25,571 bases of DNA from an uncultured Collinsella sp. (GTDB lineage: Bacteria > Actinomycetota > Coriobacteriia > Coriobacteriales > Coriobacteriaceae). The stretch is from NCBI GenBank assembly GCA_900547125.1, contig URFU01000018.1, positions 1 through 25,571 on the forward strand. The letters run 5' to 3'. Positions 15,733 through 24,012 of the stretch are shown piece after piece (position 1 is the stretch's first letter; every line of letters starts with the position of its first letter). The notes below the pieces were generated by a model. It ran no database searches and was not told the origin of the DNA. It was given only the letters and a program-made list of their open reading frames with translations. A program made the translations under genes and the position numbers.

Positions 15733-16896
15733 ATGTCGGAAAATATTGAGCAGCCGTTGCCGCGCACGTTTGAGGAGTTCAACGAGCAGCGCAAGGCGGC
15801 GTTTATTCGCGTTAAGGAATATAAGCAGGCGGGTAATCGCCTGGTCGGCTTTTTGTGCAGCTATACGCCACTCGAGATTATCGATGCCGCGGGGGCCGCA
15901 AGTGTCGCTCTGTGCGGTACGTCCGATGAGGTGATTCCCGAGGCCGAGAAGGTGCTGCCGGCAAACCTCTGCCCGCTCATCAAGTCGACGTACGGTTTTG
16001 CCTATTCGCAAAAGTGCCCGTTTACGTACTTTAGCGACATGATCATCGGCGAGACCACCTGCGACGGCAAGAAGAAGATGTACGAGCTACTCAACGAGCT
16101 CAAGCGCACGCACATTCTGCACCTGCCGCAGGGTCGCGATCGCGCTTACGAGCGCGAGGGCTGGTACGAGGAGTGCCGTCTGCTCAAGGAGGAGCTCGAG
16201 AGCTTCTACGGTATTACGATTACCGACGACGACCTGCGTGCCGCCGTCCGTCGTCGCAACCGCTTGCGTGCTGCCCAGCTCGAGATGTTCGCCCTGCAGG
16301 CCAACCAGCCGGCGGCCATGAGCGGCGTCGATCTGATGAGCACCATGTTCGCAGGTACGTTCAGCTTTGATATCGAGGCCTATACGCAGCAGCTGGAGCA
16401 AAAGGTTGTCAAGCTGCGCGAGGCCTACGACGCGGGCGAGCGCCCGGTTGCGGCGGATGCCAAGCGCATTCTGATCACCGGTTGCCCGGTGGGCGGCGTG
16501 ATCAACAAGATCGGTCGCACCATCGAGTCCAACGGCGGCGTGGTCGTGTGCATGGACGACTGCTCGGGCGAGCGCACGGCGGCCATGATGATCGACCCGG
16601 AGGCTCCCGACATCTTGCGTGCCATCGCCGACCGCTACCTGGATATCAACTGCTCGGTCATGACGCCTAACGACGGCCGCATGGAGAACACACTGACCAT
16701 GTGCGAGAAGTACCATGCCGATGGCGTGGTAGAGAGCGTGCTACAGGCCTGCCACACCTTCAACGTTGAGAGCGCGCGCATGCAGGAGGCTGTCGAGGGT
16801 GCGGGTATTCCGTATATGAAGATCGAGACCGACTACAGCAACGGCGACATGGGCCAGATCGAGACCCGCATCGCCGCCTTCATCGAAACCCTGTAG
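15733..16896 (+). CDS. Double-cubane-cluster reductase, paralogue 2
   Basis: This 387-residue paralogue of the preceding protein is shorter at the N-terminus. The cysteine ladder is C42 (FLCSYTP), C61 (ALCGTSD), C80 (NLCPLIKS), C95 (QKCPFTY) and C110 (TTCDGKKK). The second half contains ILITGCPVGG and the conserved CSVMTPNDGRMENT segment. The two proteins could be separate homomeric reductases or the two subunits of one complex, as in HgdAB. Both retain a full cysteine set, which favours each carrying its own cluster. The ATG at 15733 follows TTAGGAGTT. The longer frame upstream runs through the stem-loop and lacks a ribosome site. Confidence 0.88.
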   Translation: MSENIEQPLPRTFEEFNEQRKAAFIRVKEYKQAGNRLVGFLCSYTPLEIIDAAGAASVALCGTSDEVIPEAEKVLPANLCPLIKSTYGFAYSQKCPFTYFSDMIIGETTCDGKKKMYELLNELKRTHILHLPQGRDRAYEREGWYEECRLLKEELESFYGITITDDDLRAAVRRRNRLRAAQLEMFALQANQPAAMSGVDLMSTMFAGTFSFDIEAYTQQLEQKVVKLREAYDAGERPVAADAKRILITGCPVGGVINKIGRTIESNGGVVVCMDDCSGERTAAMMIDPEAPDILRAIADRYLDINCSVMTPNDGRMENTLTMCEKYHADGVVESVLQACHTFNVESARMQEAVEGAGIPYMKIETDYSNGDMGQIETRIAAFIETL

Positions 16897-16903
16897 GACG
16901 AAC

Positions 16904-16930
16904 GCGGCAAGGGGACAGCCGCTTTGCCGC
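16904..16930 (+). other. Small intercistronic hairpin
   Basis: GCGGCAA (16904-16910) and TTGCCGC (16924-16930) form a 7-bp stem with a 13-base loop, just upstream of the GAAGGAGG ribosome site of the activase gene. There is no T-run. It could stabilise or process the transcript. Confidence 0.4.
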
Positions 16931-16946
16931 ATAGAAGGAGGATGCC

Positions 16947-17711
16947 ATGGTTGGCATTGGTATCGACATAGGCTCGACGGCCGCGAAGGCTGCGGTGGTG
17001 GAGACGGATGGCGCCATTGCGTGGACCTGCGTCATGCCGACGGGATATTCGTCGGTTGATGCGGCCGAGCGTCTGCGTTGCGAGCTTACCGCGGCTGGCT
17101 ATGACGTGGCTGCCGACGACGTGCGCGTGATCGCGACCGGCTACGGCCGTGTCGCCGTGCCCTATGCGCACAAGGTCGTGACCGAGATTACCTGCCACGG
17201 CACCGGTGCCGTGCGTCTGTTTGGTGACCACGGCACCGTGATCGATGTGGGTGGTCAGGACACCAAGGTCATTCAGCTTAAAAGTGGCCGCGTGGCCAAG
17301 TTTGCCATGAACGACAAGTGCGCCGCCGGTACGGGGCGCTTTTTGGAGATCATGGCTGACCGCCTAGGCATTTCCCAGCAGCAGATGGCCGACCTGGCGC
17401 GTTCCGGCGAGCCAACCAAGATATCCAGCATGTGCACGGTCTTTGCCGAAAGTGAGGTCATCAGCCTGATCGGTCGCGGTGAGCCGCGCGAGAACATTGC
17501 GCGTGGCGTGATCGACAGCGTGGTTTCGCGCGTGGCGACCATGGCCGGGCAGGCCGCGGGCGCCCCGTACTACCTGACCGGCGGCCTGTGCGAGAACGCC
17601 TTCGTGGTGGAGCGGTTGGGCGAGCTACTGGGGTCGCCGGTGACCACCTCGCCCCAGGCTCGCTTTGCCGGAGCGATCGGCGCGGCGATTCGCGCACAGG
17701 CGCTCAATTAA
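16947..17711 (+). CDS. Acyl-CoA dehydratase activase-type ATPase (HgdC/YjiL-like)
   Basis: This 254-residue protein is of the BadF/BadG/BcrA/BcrD ATPase family (actin/Hsp70 fold). GIDIGST (5-11) and VIDVGGQDTK (98-107) are the phosphate-binding loops. DKCAAGTGRF (C125) and SSMCTVFAESEV (C163) hold the two cysteines that let a homodimer bind one bridging [4Fe-4S] cluster. ATP hydrolysis pushes a very low-potential electron into the double-cubane proteins encoded just upstream. GAAGGAGG lies a few bases before the ATG at 16947. It is close behind paralogue 2 and 70 bases before selD on the same strand. Confidence 0.92.
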   Translation: MVGIGIDIGSTAAKAAVVETDGAIAWTCVMPTGYSSVDAAERLRCELTAAGYDVAADDVRVIATGYGRVAVPYAHKVVTEITCHGTGAVRLFGDHGTVIDVGGQDTKVIQLKSGRVAKFAMNDKCAAGTGRFLEIMADRLGISQQQMADLARSGEPTKISSMCTVFAESEVISLIGRGEPRENIARGVIDSVVSRVATMAGQAAGAPYYLTGGLCENAFVVERLGELLGSPVTTSPQARFAGAIGAAIRAQALN

Positions 17712-17781
17712 TGCATCCGCCGTAGGCTCGCATTCATGCGTATACTGGGAGAAAATGATTGACCGAAGAGAGGAGGTATCG

Positions 17782-18831
17782 ATGGCTGACGATCAGATTA
17801 AGCTCACGTCTATGACTGCCGCGAGCGGTTGAGCCGCTAAGTTGGCTCCTGGAGCCCTCGCCCAGGTCCTGGGCGACTTACCCAATGTGCATAACGACAA
17901 CCTGCTCGTGGGGTTCGATACCTCCGACGATGCGAGTGTCTTCAGCGTAGGGGAGAACCTGGGGCTCGTGCAGTCCGTAGACTTCTTTCCACCGATGGTC
18001 GACGACCCGTTTCTGTTTGGCCAGATCGCCGCGGCCAACTCGTTGTCGGACATCTACGCCATGGGCGGGCGGCCGAGCCATGCCATGAACTTGCTGTGCA
18101 TCCCGAGCTGTCTGGGCATTGAGGTTGCCGGTCAGATTCTGGCGGGCGGCGCCGACAAGTGCGTCGAGGCGGGTTGCTCCATCGCGGGCGGTCACACCAT
18201 CAACGACGACGAGCCCAAGTACGGCCTGTCCGTGAGCGGCTTTGTCGCGCTCGACCGCATGCTCGCCAACAGCGGCGCGCGCGTGGGCGATGCGTTACTG
18301 CTGACCAAGGCGATCGGCTCGGGCATCATCACCACGGCCATTAAGGGCGAGCTTATCGAGCAGGATGACGCCAGCCCGATGTTCGACTCGATGCGCACCC
18401 TCAACGAGGCCCCGATTCGTCTGGCCGAGGGGCTCGAACTTCATGGCTGCACCGACATTACGGGCTTTGGTCTGATCGGGCACGCGTGCGAGATGGCCGA
18501 GGGCTCGGGCGTGCAAATTGAGCTCGCGTCGGGGGCGGTGCCGCTCTTTGACCAGGTGCTCGACATGGCGCGTCTGGGCATTATCCCTGCCGGCGCCTAC
18601 CGCAACCAGGACTTCTTTGGCCCGCGTGTGGCTGCCGACGAGGACCTGGAGCCGGGCATGTTGGATGCGCTTTACGATCCGCAGACGTCTGGTGGCCTGC
18701 TCATCGCGGCACCTACTGCCGTTGTGGATGAGCTCGCGCGCCGTTTGCATGCCGAAGGACGTATCGCCGCCGCCGTCGGTCGCGTGTGCGAGCCGGTGCC
18801 AGGCGGTCCTGCCGTCCACGTTGTCCGTTAA
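17782..18831 (+). CDS. selD: Selenide, water dikinase containing selenocysteine
   Basis: SelD makes selenophosphate from selenide and ATP. Reading from the ATG at 17782 gives 349 residues, the normal family length, with an in-frame TGA at 17830-17832 (residue 17). The context TAASG-U-AAKLAPG matches the SelD active site, where this position is Cys or Sec and the lysine three residues on (K20) is catalytic. The frame continues with GFDTSDDASVF, SVDFFPPMVDD and HTINDDEPKYGL, all typical. A routine gene call would drop the first 20 residues and start at the TTG at 17842, losing the active site. GAGGAGG at 17769-17776 fixes the real start. A hairpin follows the UGA. The organism must therefore have SelA, SelB and tRNA-Sec elsewhere. 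Confidence 0.95.
17830..17875 (+). promoter_or_regulatory. UGA-Sec codon and bacterial SECIS candidate in selD
   Basis: The TGA at 17830 is followed after 11 bases by GGCTC-CTG-GAGCC (17844-17856), a 5-bp hairpin whose loop is 16-18 bases downstream. This is in the range of bacterial SECIS elements read by SelB. A second perfect hairpin GCCCAG-GTC-CTGGGC lies at 17860-17874. Confidence 0.75.
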
Positions 18832-18888
18832 CGACACGTTTATTGAGCTATGTACCGTTCTAAAACGATTTATTCGAAAGGAAAAGCT

Positions 18889-19515
18889 ATGTCTACCAAG
18901 ATTGAAGTCAATGCCATGGGCGATGCCTGCCCGCTGCCCGTCGTCAAGACGCTTAAGGCGCTCAAACAGCTCGATGGCGAAGGCGCCGTGGTGACCTCGG
19001 TCGACAACGAGACCGCCGTCAAGAACATATCCAAGATGGCGCAGGAGAAGGGCTGCACGGCCTCGGTCGAGAAGGTTTCTGACGCCGAGTGGCATGTGAC
19101 CGTGGCGACCTCTGGTGCCGTGGCCGTTGCGGACCCCGAGCGGGACGGTGCCGCTTTCTGCGACGCCAGCGCCGGCAAGGGCAAACTCGTCATTTCCGTC
19201 TACACCGATTGCATGGGCCGTGGCGACGACGAACTGGGCCACAAGCTCATGAAGGCCTTTATCTTTGCCGTGACGCAACAGGAGGAGCTGCCCGCGACCA
19301 TGCTGTTCTACAACGGCGGTGCCAAGCTCACCGTCGAGGGCTCGCCGGTGCTCGATGACCTGAAGGGGCTGGCGGAGCAGGGTGTCGAGATTCTCACCTG
19401 CGGTACCTGCCTTGACCACTTTGGCATTAAAGACCAGCTTGCCGTGGGCGAGGTCACCAACATGTACGTGATCGTCGAAAAGATGGAGCAGGCCGTGCGC
19501 GTCGTGCGCCCGTAG
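18889..19515 (+). CDS. yedF: Selenium metabolism protein YedF
   Basis: This 208-residue two-domain protein has an N-terminal TusA/SirA-like domain with the CPxP motif (GDACPLPVVK, C14) that can carry sulfur or selenium. Its C-terminal DsrE-like domain (from about KLVISVYTD) ends with TCGTCLDHFGI (C171, C174). This architecture is the YedF family that co-occurs with selD. The likely role is to hand persulfide or perselenide to SelD. The ATG at 18889 follows GAAAGG. The 57-base gap after selD contains no clear terminator, so it is probably in the same transcript. Confidence 0.9.
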   Translation: MSTKIEVNAMGDACPLPVVKTLKALKQLDGEGAVVTSVDNETAVKNISKMAQEKGCTASVEKVSDAEWHVTVATSGAVAVADPERDGAAFCDASAGKGKLVISVYTDCMGRGDDELGHKLMKAFIFAVTQQEELPATMLFYNGGAKLTVEGSPVLDDLKGLAEQGVEILTCGTCLDHFGIKDQLAVGEVTNMYVIVEKMEQAVRVVRP

Positions 19516-19534
19516 CGTATTGGTTGGAGTTGCC

Positions 19535-19786
19535 ATGAGGCAGAAGCGCCCGGCGCTTGTCATCACATTTCCCACCACGGCGGCTGCCATGGGCTGCGAG
19601 TCCCTTTGCATCGAGCGCGGCCTTCCCGGGCGAACGATTCCCGTGCCCGGGGAGGTCGCTGCCGGCTGCGGTTTGGCGTGGAAAGCCCTGCCTGCAGATG
19701 AGGACCTACTGCGCGGCGAACTCGCCGCGGCGGGCGTCCCCACCGAGGGCTTTACGGTGATCGACATGTGGGAGGTCGTGCGATGA
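19535..19786 (+). CDS. DUF3343 putative Se/S carrier-like protein
   Basis: This small 83-residue DUF3343 protein has the family core IPVPGEVAAGCGLAWK (C49) and a second cysteine pair near the start (GCESLC). DUF3343 genes are regularly found beside yedF and a cysteine desulfurase, and a carrier role for sulfur or selenium has been proposed from that context, not shown here. The start is the ATG at 19535 with TTGGAG a few bases upstream. Its stop overlaps the start of the next gene (ATGA), so translation is coupled. Confidence 0.85.
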   Translation: MRQKRPALVITFPTTAAAMGCESLCIERGLPGRTIPVPGEVAAGCGLAWKALPADEDLLRGELAAAGVPTEGFTVIDMWEVVR

Positions 19787-20964
19787 TCTACCTGGATAAC
19801 GCGGCGACGACCATGCATAAGCCGCAAACGGTCATCGATGCCGTGGTGCAGGCGATGTGCTCGCTCGGCAATGCCGGGCGCGGTGCCACGTCGGGTGCGC
19901 TCGATGCGGCGCGCACGATTCACGGTTGCCGTGCCAAGCTCGCACGCTTGCTGGGCTGCCCGCGTGCTGACCATGTTTGTTTTACGCCCAACTCCACCGC
20001 GGCGCTCAACACTGTCATCAATGGCGTGGTTCGCCCCGGCGACCGTGTGGTCACGACGGTGCTCGAGCACAACTCCGTGCTGCGTCCGCTCAACCGCCTG
20101 GCGGCAGAGCAGGGCGTGACCGTTGAACATGCGGGCTGCGACGCGAACGGCGTGCTCGACTACGACGAGCTCGAGCGGCTGGTGACGCCTGGCACGCGTG
20201 CCGTGGTGGTGACGCATGCCTCCAATGTGACCGGCAACGCGGTCGACATTGTGCGTGTGGCCGCCATGGCCCATGCGGTAGGTGCGCTGGTGATTGTCGA
20301 TGCCTCGCAGTCTGCCGGCACGGCGCATATCGATATGCAGACCATGGGGCTTGACGTGGTGTGCTTTACCGGCCACAAGGGACTGATGGGCCCGCAGGGC
20401 ACCGGCGGTCTGGCCGTGGCGGAGGGCGTCGACGTGGCGCCGTGGGCCATGGGCGGCACGGGCGTGCACAGCTTCGACCCACTGCAGCCGCTTGAGTGGC
20501 CCACGCGCCTTGAGGCGGGCACGCTCAACGGCCACGGTATCGCCGGCCTTTCTGCCGGCCTTGACTTTATCGAGGCCCAGGGCGGGGTGGAGGCGATTGC
20601 AGCTTGCGAACGCTCGCTTGCTGATCGCTTCCATGCCGGTGTGCGCGAGATTTCGGGGATTAAGCTCTACGGTGCCTTTGACCAGCCGACGCGCTCTGCG
20701 ATTGTGTCGCTCAACGTGGGCGATATCGACTCTGCCGAGATCTCGGATGCGCTCATGCAAGGGTGGGGGATTGCGACGCGCCCCGGCGCCCATTGTGCCC
20801 CGCTCATGCACGAAACTCTTGGGACAACTGAACAGGGAGTGGTTCGTTTCAGCTTCTCAAGCTTTAATACTATGGAAGAAATCAAGCCAGCGATAGAAGC
20901 AATCCGGGAGCTGGCAGCAGAAGTCGACACGGCTATCGATGCTCTGCGCGATTTAGCCTGCTAA
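19783..20964 (+). CDS. Cysteine desulfurase family protein of the selD neighbourhood
   Basis: This 393-residue class V aminotransferase-fold PLP enzyme begins with IYLDNAATT. The PLP lysine is K199 in FTGHKGLMGPQGTGG. The catalytic cysteine is C338 in TRPGAHCAPLMHETLGT. This matches the cysteine desulfurase subfamily typified by E. faecalis EF2568, whose genes sit next to selD. It would release sulfur from cysteine or selenium from selenocysteine for YedF, the DUF3343 protein and SelD. The C-terminus ends in an extra cysteine (DLAC). ATG at 19783 overlaps the previous stop, with GGGAGG at 19770-19775. A strong terminator closes the operon. Confidence 0.9.
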   Translation: MIYLDNAATTMHKPQTVIDAVVQAMCSLGNAGRGATSGALDAARTIHGCRAKLARLLGCPRADHVCFTPNSTAALNTVINGVVRPGDRVVTTVLEHNSVLRPLNRLAAEQGVTVEHAGCDANGVLDYDELERLVTPGTRAVVVTHASNVTGNAVDIVRVAAMAHAVGALVIVDASQSAGTAHIDMQTMGLDVVCFTGHKGLMGPQGTGGLAVAEGVDVAPWAMGGTGVHSFDPLQPLEWPTRLEAGTLNGHGIAGLSAGLDFIEAQGGVEAIAACERSLADRFHAGVREISGIKLYGAFDQPTRSAIVSLNVGDIDSAEISDALMQGWGIATRPGAHCAPLMHETLGTTEQGVVRFSFSSFNTMEEIKPAIEAIRELAAEVDTAIDALRDLAC

Positions 20965-20987
20965 AGCTGCTAGACCGTTTATACTTG

Positions 20988-21018
20988 CGGGACGGGTGTT
21001 TTTGCCCGTCCCGTTTTT
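20988..21018 (+). terminator. Terminator of the selenium operon
   Basis: CGGGACGGG (20988-20996) pairs perfectly with CCCGTCCCG (21005-21013), followed by five T. It separates the desulfurase gene from brnQ. Confidence 0.92.
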
Positions 21019-21041
21019 GTTTCGACTCGAAAGGTGGTCCC

Positions 21042-22400
21042 ATGGCTTCATCCGCCTCGCGCGGTCTGCGCTCCGACCATGTCGTCACCGTCGGCATCGC
21101 CCTGTTCTCGATGCTCTTTGGCGCCGGCAACCTCATTATTCCGCCGCTGCTGGCGCTGCAGGCAGGCTCTGCCACGCCGGTCGCCATGCTCGGCTTTCTG
21201 ATTGCCGCCATCGGCCTGCCCGTCATGGGCTTTATCGCCGTGGCGCTTGCCGGAACGGCGCGCGAGCTTGCCGGCCGCGTGCACCCCAAGTTTGGTGAGT
21301 TCTTTGTCGCGGCGGTGTATCTGGCCATCGGCCCGTGTCTGGCTATTCCGCGCACGAGTTCCACGGCCTTCGAGATGCTGGTGCCGCTGCTGCCTGAGGG
21401 CGTTTCGCTCGGCACGGCTCGCCTGGTGTTTGCCATCGGGTTCTTCGTGGTCGCGTTTGCGCTTACACTGCGTCCGGGCGTCATCACGCGCGTGCTCGGT
21501 CGCATTACGGGCCCCGCGCTCATTGCGCTCATCGTGCTGGTTGTGGGCGCCGCCGTGATCTCGCCGCTGGGTCCCGCTGCCGCGCCGCAGGCTCCCTACA
21601 ATGCCGGTGCCGCCGTGCGGGGCTTTTTGACCGGCTATCAGACCATGGACCTGCTCGCGTCGCTCGCCTTCGGCATCATCATCGCCGAGACCATCCACGA
21701 GCTGGGTGTTACCGATGACAAGCGGGTAGCCTTCGAGATTTCGCGTTCCGGTGTGATCGCCGGCGTGCTCATGGCCGTCATCTACTGCGGCTTGGGCCTT
21801 GCCGGTATGCAGCTCGGCACCGTGATGCCCGACGCTACCAACGGCGCCGCCATCCTCGCCCGTTCGGCCTCCATGCACTTTGGCCTTGCCGGCACGGTCG
21901 TGGTCTTTGCGATCTTTTTCCTTGCCTGCATGAACGTGTGCATCGGCCTCATCAGCTGCTGCTCGCGTTACTTCTGCGAGACGTATGTGGTTAAAGGGGG
22001 AGCGGAGGCCTCCGAGGAGGCTATGCGCCGTCCCTTTGCGATTCTCGCCTTTGTGTTCGCGGCGTTTTCGTGCGTGCTCTCCAACGTGGGCCTCGACATG
22101 ATCCTCATGTTCTCGGTGCCCATGCTCAACGCCTTGTATCCCGTCGCCATCGTGCTGGTACTGATGGGCCTGGTGCACGGCTTTTGCGACGCTCATCCGC
22201 AGGTGTGGGTCTGGGTCGGCGGCGTGGTTGCCGTGCAGAGTGTGATCACCTCGGTTCGCGACGCGTTCTTTGCGGGCGCGTGGCTGCCGTTCGATGCATT
22301 GCCCCTGGCGGATATCGGTGCCGCGTGGGCGCCAGTCGTCGTGGTGGCGTTTGTGATCGGCCTGGCCCATAGCCAGTTTGTCGCACATTCGAGGAGCTAG
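21042..22400 (+). CDS. brnQ: Branched-chain amino acid transporter BrnQ
   Basis: This 452-residue membrane protein of the LIVCS family has about 12 helices. Family hallmarks are the opening FSMLFGAGNLIIPPLLAL, then GPCLAIPRTSSTAFEM and TGYQTMDLLASLAFGIIIAETI. It would import leucine, isoleucine and valine with a sodium ion or proton. AAAGGTGG at 21030-21037 precedes the ATG at 21042. The longer upstream frame would run through the terminator of the previous operon and is not credible. It is followed directly by the tRNA promoter. Confidence 0.93.
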   Translation: MASSASRGLRSDHVVTVGIALFSMLFGAGNLIIPPLLALQAGSATPVAMLGFLIAAIGLPVMGFIAVALAGTARELAGRVHPKFGEFFVAAVYLAIGPCLAIPRTSSTAFEMLVPLLPEGVSLGTARLVFAIGFFVVAFALTLRPGVITRVLGRITGPALIALIVLVVGAAVISPLGPAAAPQAPYNAGAAVRGFLTGYQTMDLLASLAFGIIIAETIHELGVTDDKRVAFEISRSGVIAGVLMAVIYCGLGLAGMQLGTVMPDATNGAAILARSASMHFGLAGTVVVFAIFFLACMNVCIGLISCCSRYFCETYVVKGGAEASEEAMRRPFAILAFVFAAFSCVLSNVGLDMILMFSVPMLNALYPVAIVLVLMGLVHGFCDAHPQVWVWVGGVVAVQSVITSVRDAFFAGAWLPFDALPLADIGAAWAPVVVVAFVIGLAHSQFVAHSRS

Positions 22401-22411
22401 GGTATCGTCGC

Positions 22412-22440
22412 TTGCACAGGTGCGAAGTCTCCCCTATAAT
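22412..22440 (+). promoter_or_regulatory. tRNA operon promoter
   Basis: TTGCAC (22412-22417), a 17-base spacer and TATAAT (22435-22440) form a near-perfect housekeeping promoter ahead of the two tRNA genes. Confidence 0.85.
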
Positions 22441-22491
22441 TTCCTTCGCTTTGGGACACGCAAGGTCTAGACCTTAGCTGCTCAACACCTT

Positions 22492-22568
22492 CGGGACGTG
22501 GCGCAGTTTGGTAGCGCGCCTGCTTTGGGAGCAGGATGTCGCAGGTTCAAATCCTGTCGTCCCGACCA
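22492..22568 (+). tRNA. tRNA-Pro (anticodon TGG)
   Basis: Acceptor arm CGGGACG (22492-22498) pairs with CGTCCCG (22558-22564), then A and an encoded CCA. The anticodon stem CCTGC/GCAGG encloses TTTGGGA, giving anticodon TGG at 22526-22528. The T-loop GGTTCAAATCC is normal. Confidence 0.97.
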
Positions 22569-22574
22569 TATCTT

Positions 22575-22648
22575 GCGGGCGTAGTTCAATGGTAGAACTC
22601 CAGCCTTCCAAGCTGATGACGCGGGTTCGATTCCCGTCGCCCGCTCCA
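22575..22648 (+). tRNA. tRNA-Gly (anticodon TCC)
   Basis: Acceptor arm GCGGGCG (22575-22581) pairs with CGCCCGC (22638-22644), followed by T and an encoded CCA. The anticodon loop CTTCCAA between CAGC and GCTG gives anticodon TCC. The T-arm GGGTTCGATTCCC is canonical. It lies six bases after tRNA-Pro in the same transcript. Confidence 0.97.
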
Positions 22649-22660
22649 CAAGATAGATGA

Positions 22661-22695
22661 ATGGCTCTGGTTCCTTTTGGGACCAGAGCCATTTT
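22661..22695 (+). terminator. Terminator of the tRNA operon
   Basis: ATGGCTCTGGTTCC (22661-22674) pairs with GGGACCAGAGCCAT (22679-22692), with one wobble and a TTTT loop, followed by TTTC. Confidence 0.9.
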
Positions 22696-22729
22696 CATAT
22701 ACATGCCGGGGACCCCACATCCCCCCTTG

Positions 22730-22796
22730 AGTTGCGGTGAAATACGGACTGTTTTTTAGCTTTTATGGCCCATGTAGTCCGTATTTCACCGCAACT
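22730..22796. repeat. Intergenic palindromic repeat, copy 2
   Basis: Perfect 21-bp arms lie at 22730-22750 and 22776-22796. They have the same core GTTGCGGTGAAATA as copy 1 and a CGGACT tip shared with copy 3. The 25-base loop is unrelated in sequence to the other copies. It sits just after the tRNA terminator. Confidence 0.95.
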
Positions 22797-22887
22797 ATTT
22801 GTTAGGTTGGATTTTGATGCCGTTGGGAGGGTCGTAGTGACCGTCTACCGAGAGTGGAAATATTTTCTGAAGCTCTGACCTGCGACG
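22795..22887 (-). pseudogene. Possible C-terminal remnant of a minus-strand gene
   Basis: On the minus strand a 30-codon open segment ends in TAG at 22795-22797, inside the repeat arm. It reads ...ELQKIFPLSVDGHYDPPNG..., then IKIQPNK and the stop, which looks like a natural protein C-terminus and not random translation. An in-frame TGA at 22888-22890 stops it upstream, and no start or ribosome site is seen. The other two repeat copies also abut the 3' ends of minus-strand genes, which fits a decayed gene here. The family is not recognised. Confidence 0.3.
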
Positions 22888-22960
22888 TCAAGTTTTTGGT
22901 CAGCTTTTGGCAAGGCCTGCGGACGGAAGCATACGATAGCGTAATGGTATTCTCTCCGCC

Positions 22961-23983
22961 GTGATGGTTATGGGGTTGGCCATGCTCGATAAAGGCAAAC
23001 ATTTTCCTCAGTCATATGCAAGGATGCTATTCTCGGTCCTTGGAATTCATCAAGATGGACAGCTGCTTATAACAATTGATCCTTGGGATGAACGCCGTGC
23101 TCGCGAGCTTATGCAGGAAGAGCTCATGCTTCGTCTTTACAACCATGTGTATGCGGATCCGGTCTATTGGAATAATCTTGGGGTTGAAGATCGCATCTTT
23201 CAGTTGGCATCCGCTATTGCGGTCGTTGAACCGGATGCTGTGTTTTGCGGATCGACGGCAGCGCTGCTCTACGGCATCGGCTCGGCGTATACGCTTCTGG
23301 ATAAAGTGCAAGTGCTGCTGCCACGGTCTACAAGGCGCGATACATATGAGTTCGTTGAGTATCGTCGATGGCGCCCGGGCGAGGTATGGCGTCTCGGCCC
23401 GTTTACGCTTACAGACCCCTATCGGACGGTGGTCGATATTGCCCGCACGAGTGCATTTCGGTATGCGCTTGGCTACGTCGATGGATTGGCTCGTGAGTAC
23501 GATGTTGACCGCGAGGAGCTGCGTGCGTATGCACAGGCCAATTGTCGCGGTTTGCATGGCATCTCCCGTGCGTTTGGCGTGTTCGAATATATGGACGGAA
23601 GGTCGGATAACGGGGGAGAGTCCGAGGCGCGAGCGGCAATGATCCTTGCAGGCGTCGTTGCGCCCGAGCTTCAGGTTGAGATTGATCGGCCAGGAAACGC
23701 CTGCTATTATCTGGCAGATTATGGTTGGCAGATGCCAGATGGGTCATGGATGTTGGCAGAGCTTCATGGTTTGGGTAAGTTTGAGGATGAAACTCAAAAA
23801 GATTCGGAACATGCTGCGGCAAAAACCTATCGAGCCGCCTTATTGCGCGATGCGAACTTGCGTGCCATGGGTCATAACGTCATTCATTTCAAGCTATCGG
23901 ACACCTACGACGTAGAATCGTTCGGTGCCATGATGCGCGGTTATGGCATTCCGACAACAAAACCCTACGCCGACTCCCGATAG
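22961..23983 (+). CDS. Uncharacterised protein with AbiEi-like and DUF559-like features
   Basis: This is a protein of about 333-340 residues that I do not recognise as a named gene. The first half (FCGSTAALLYGI, then GPFTLTDPYRTVVDIAR and ALGYVDGLARE) resembles actinobacterial proteins with AbiEi-like antitoxin domains. The second half has GESEARAAMILAG, YYLADYGW and AELHGLGKFE, spaced like the acidic residues of a PD-(D/E)XK or DUF559 nuclease fold, although the ExK motif is altered. The start is uncertain: GTG 22961, ATG 22964, 22970 or 22982 are in frame and none has a good ribosome site. The gene is flanked by two palindromic repeats and is less GC-rich than its neighbours, suggesting accessory DNA. 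Confidence 0.7.
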   Translation: MMVMGLAMLDKGKHFPQSYARMLFSVLGIHQDGQLLITIDPWDERRARELMQEELMLRLYNHVYADPVYWNNLGVEDRIFQLASAIAVVEPDAVFCGSTAALLYGIGSAYTLLDKVQVLLPRSTRRDTYEFVEYRRWRPGEVWRLGPFTLTDPYRTVVDIARTSAFRYALGYVDGLAREYDVDREELRAYAQANCRGLHGISRAFGVFEYMDGRSDNGGESEARAAMILAGVVAPELQVEIDRPGNACYYLADYGWQMPDGSWMLAELHGLGKFEDETQKDSEHAAAKTYRAALLRDANLRAMGHNVIHFKLSDTYDVESFGAMMRGYGIPTTKPYADSR

Positions 23984-24012
23984 CGAAATCGTTCGCAGCC
24001 AACCTTCAATAT

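Noticed and set aside
13969..16011. 680-residue minus-strand open frame
   Set aside because: It is the shadow of the leader and double-cubane genes, with low-complexity composition and no ribosome site.
17842..18831. selD starting at the TTG at 17842
   Set aside because: It would remove the catalytic Sec and Lys; the ATG at 17782 has a strong ribosome site and restores normal length.
18295..20811. 838-residue minus-strand open frame
   Set aside because: It is antisense to selD, yedF, DUF3343 and the desulfurase, has Arg/His/Gly-rich composition and no domain. High GC makes such long shadows common.
22474..22704. Minus-strand 76-residue frame across the tRNA genes
   Set aside because: It is the antisense translation of tRNA-Pro and tRNA-Gly; its NRTRV and GFEPATSCSQ strings are well-known spurious annotations.
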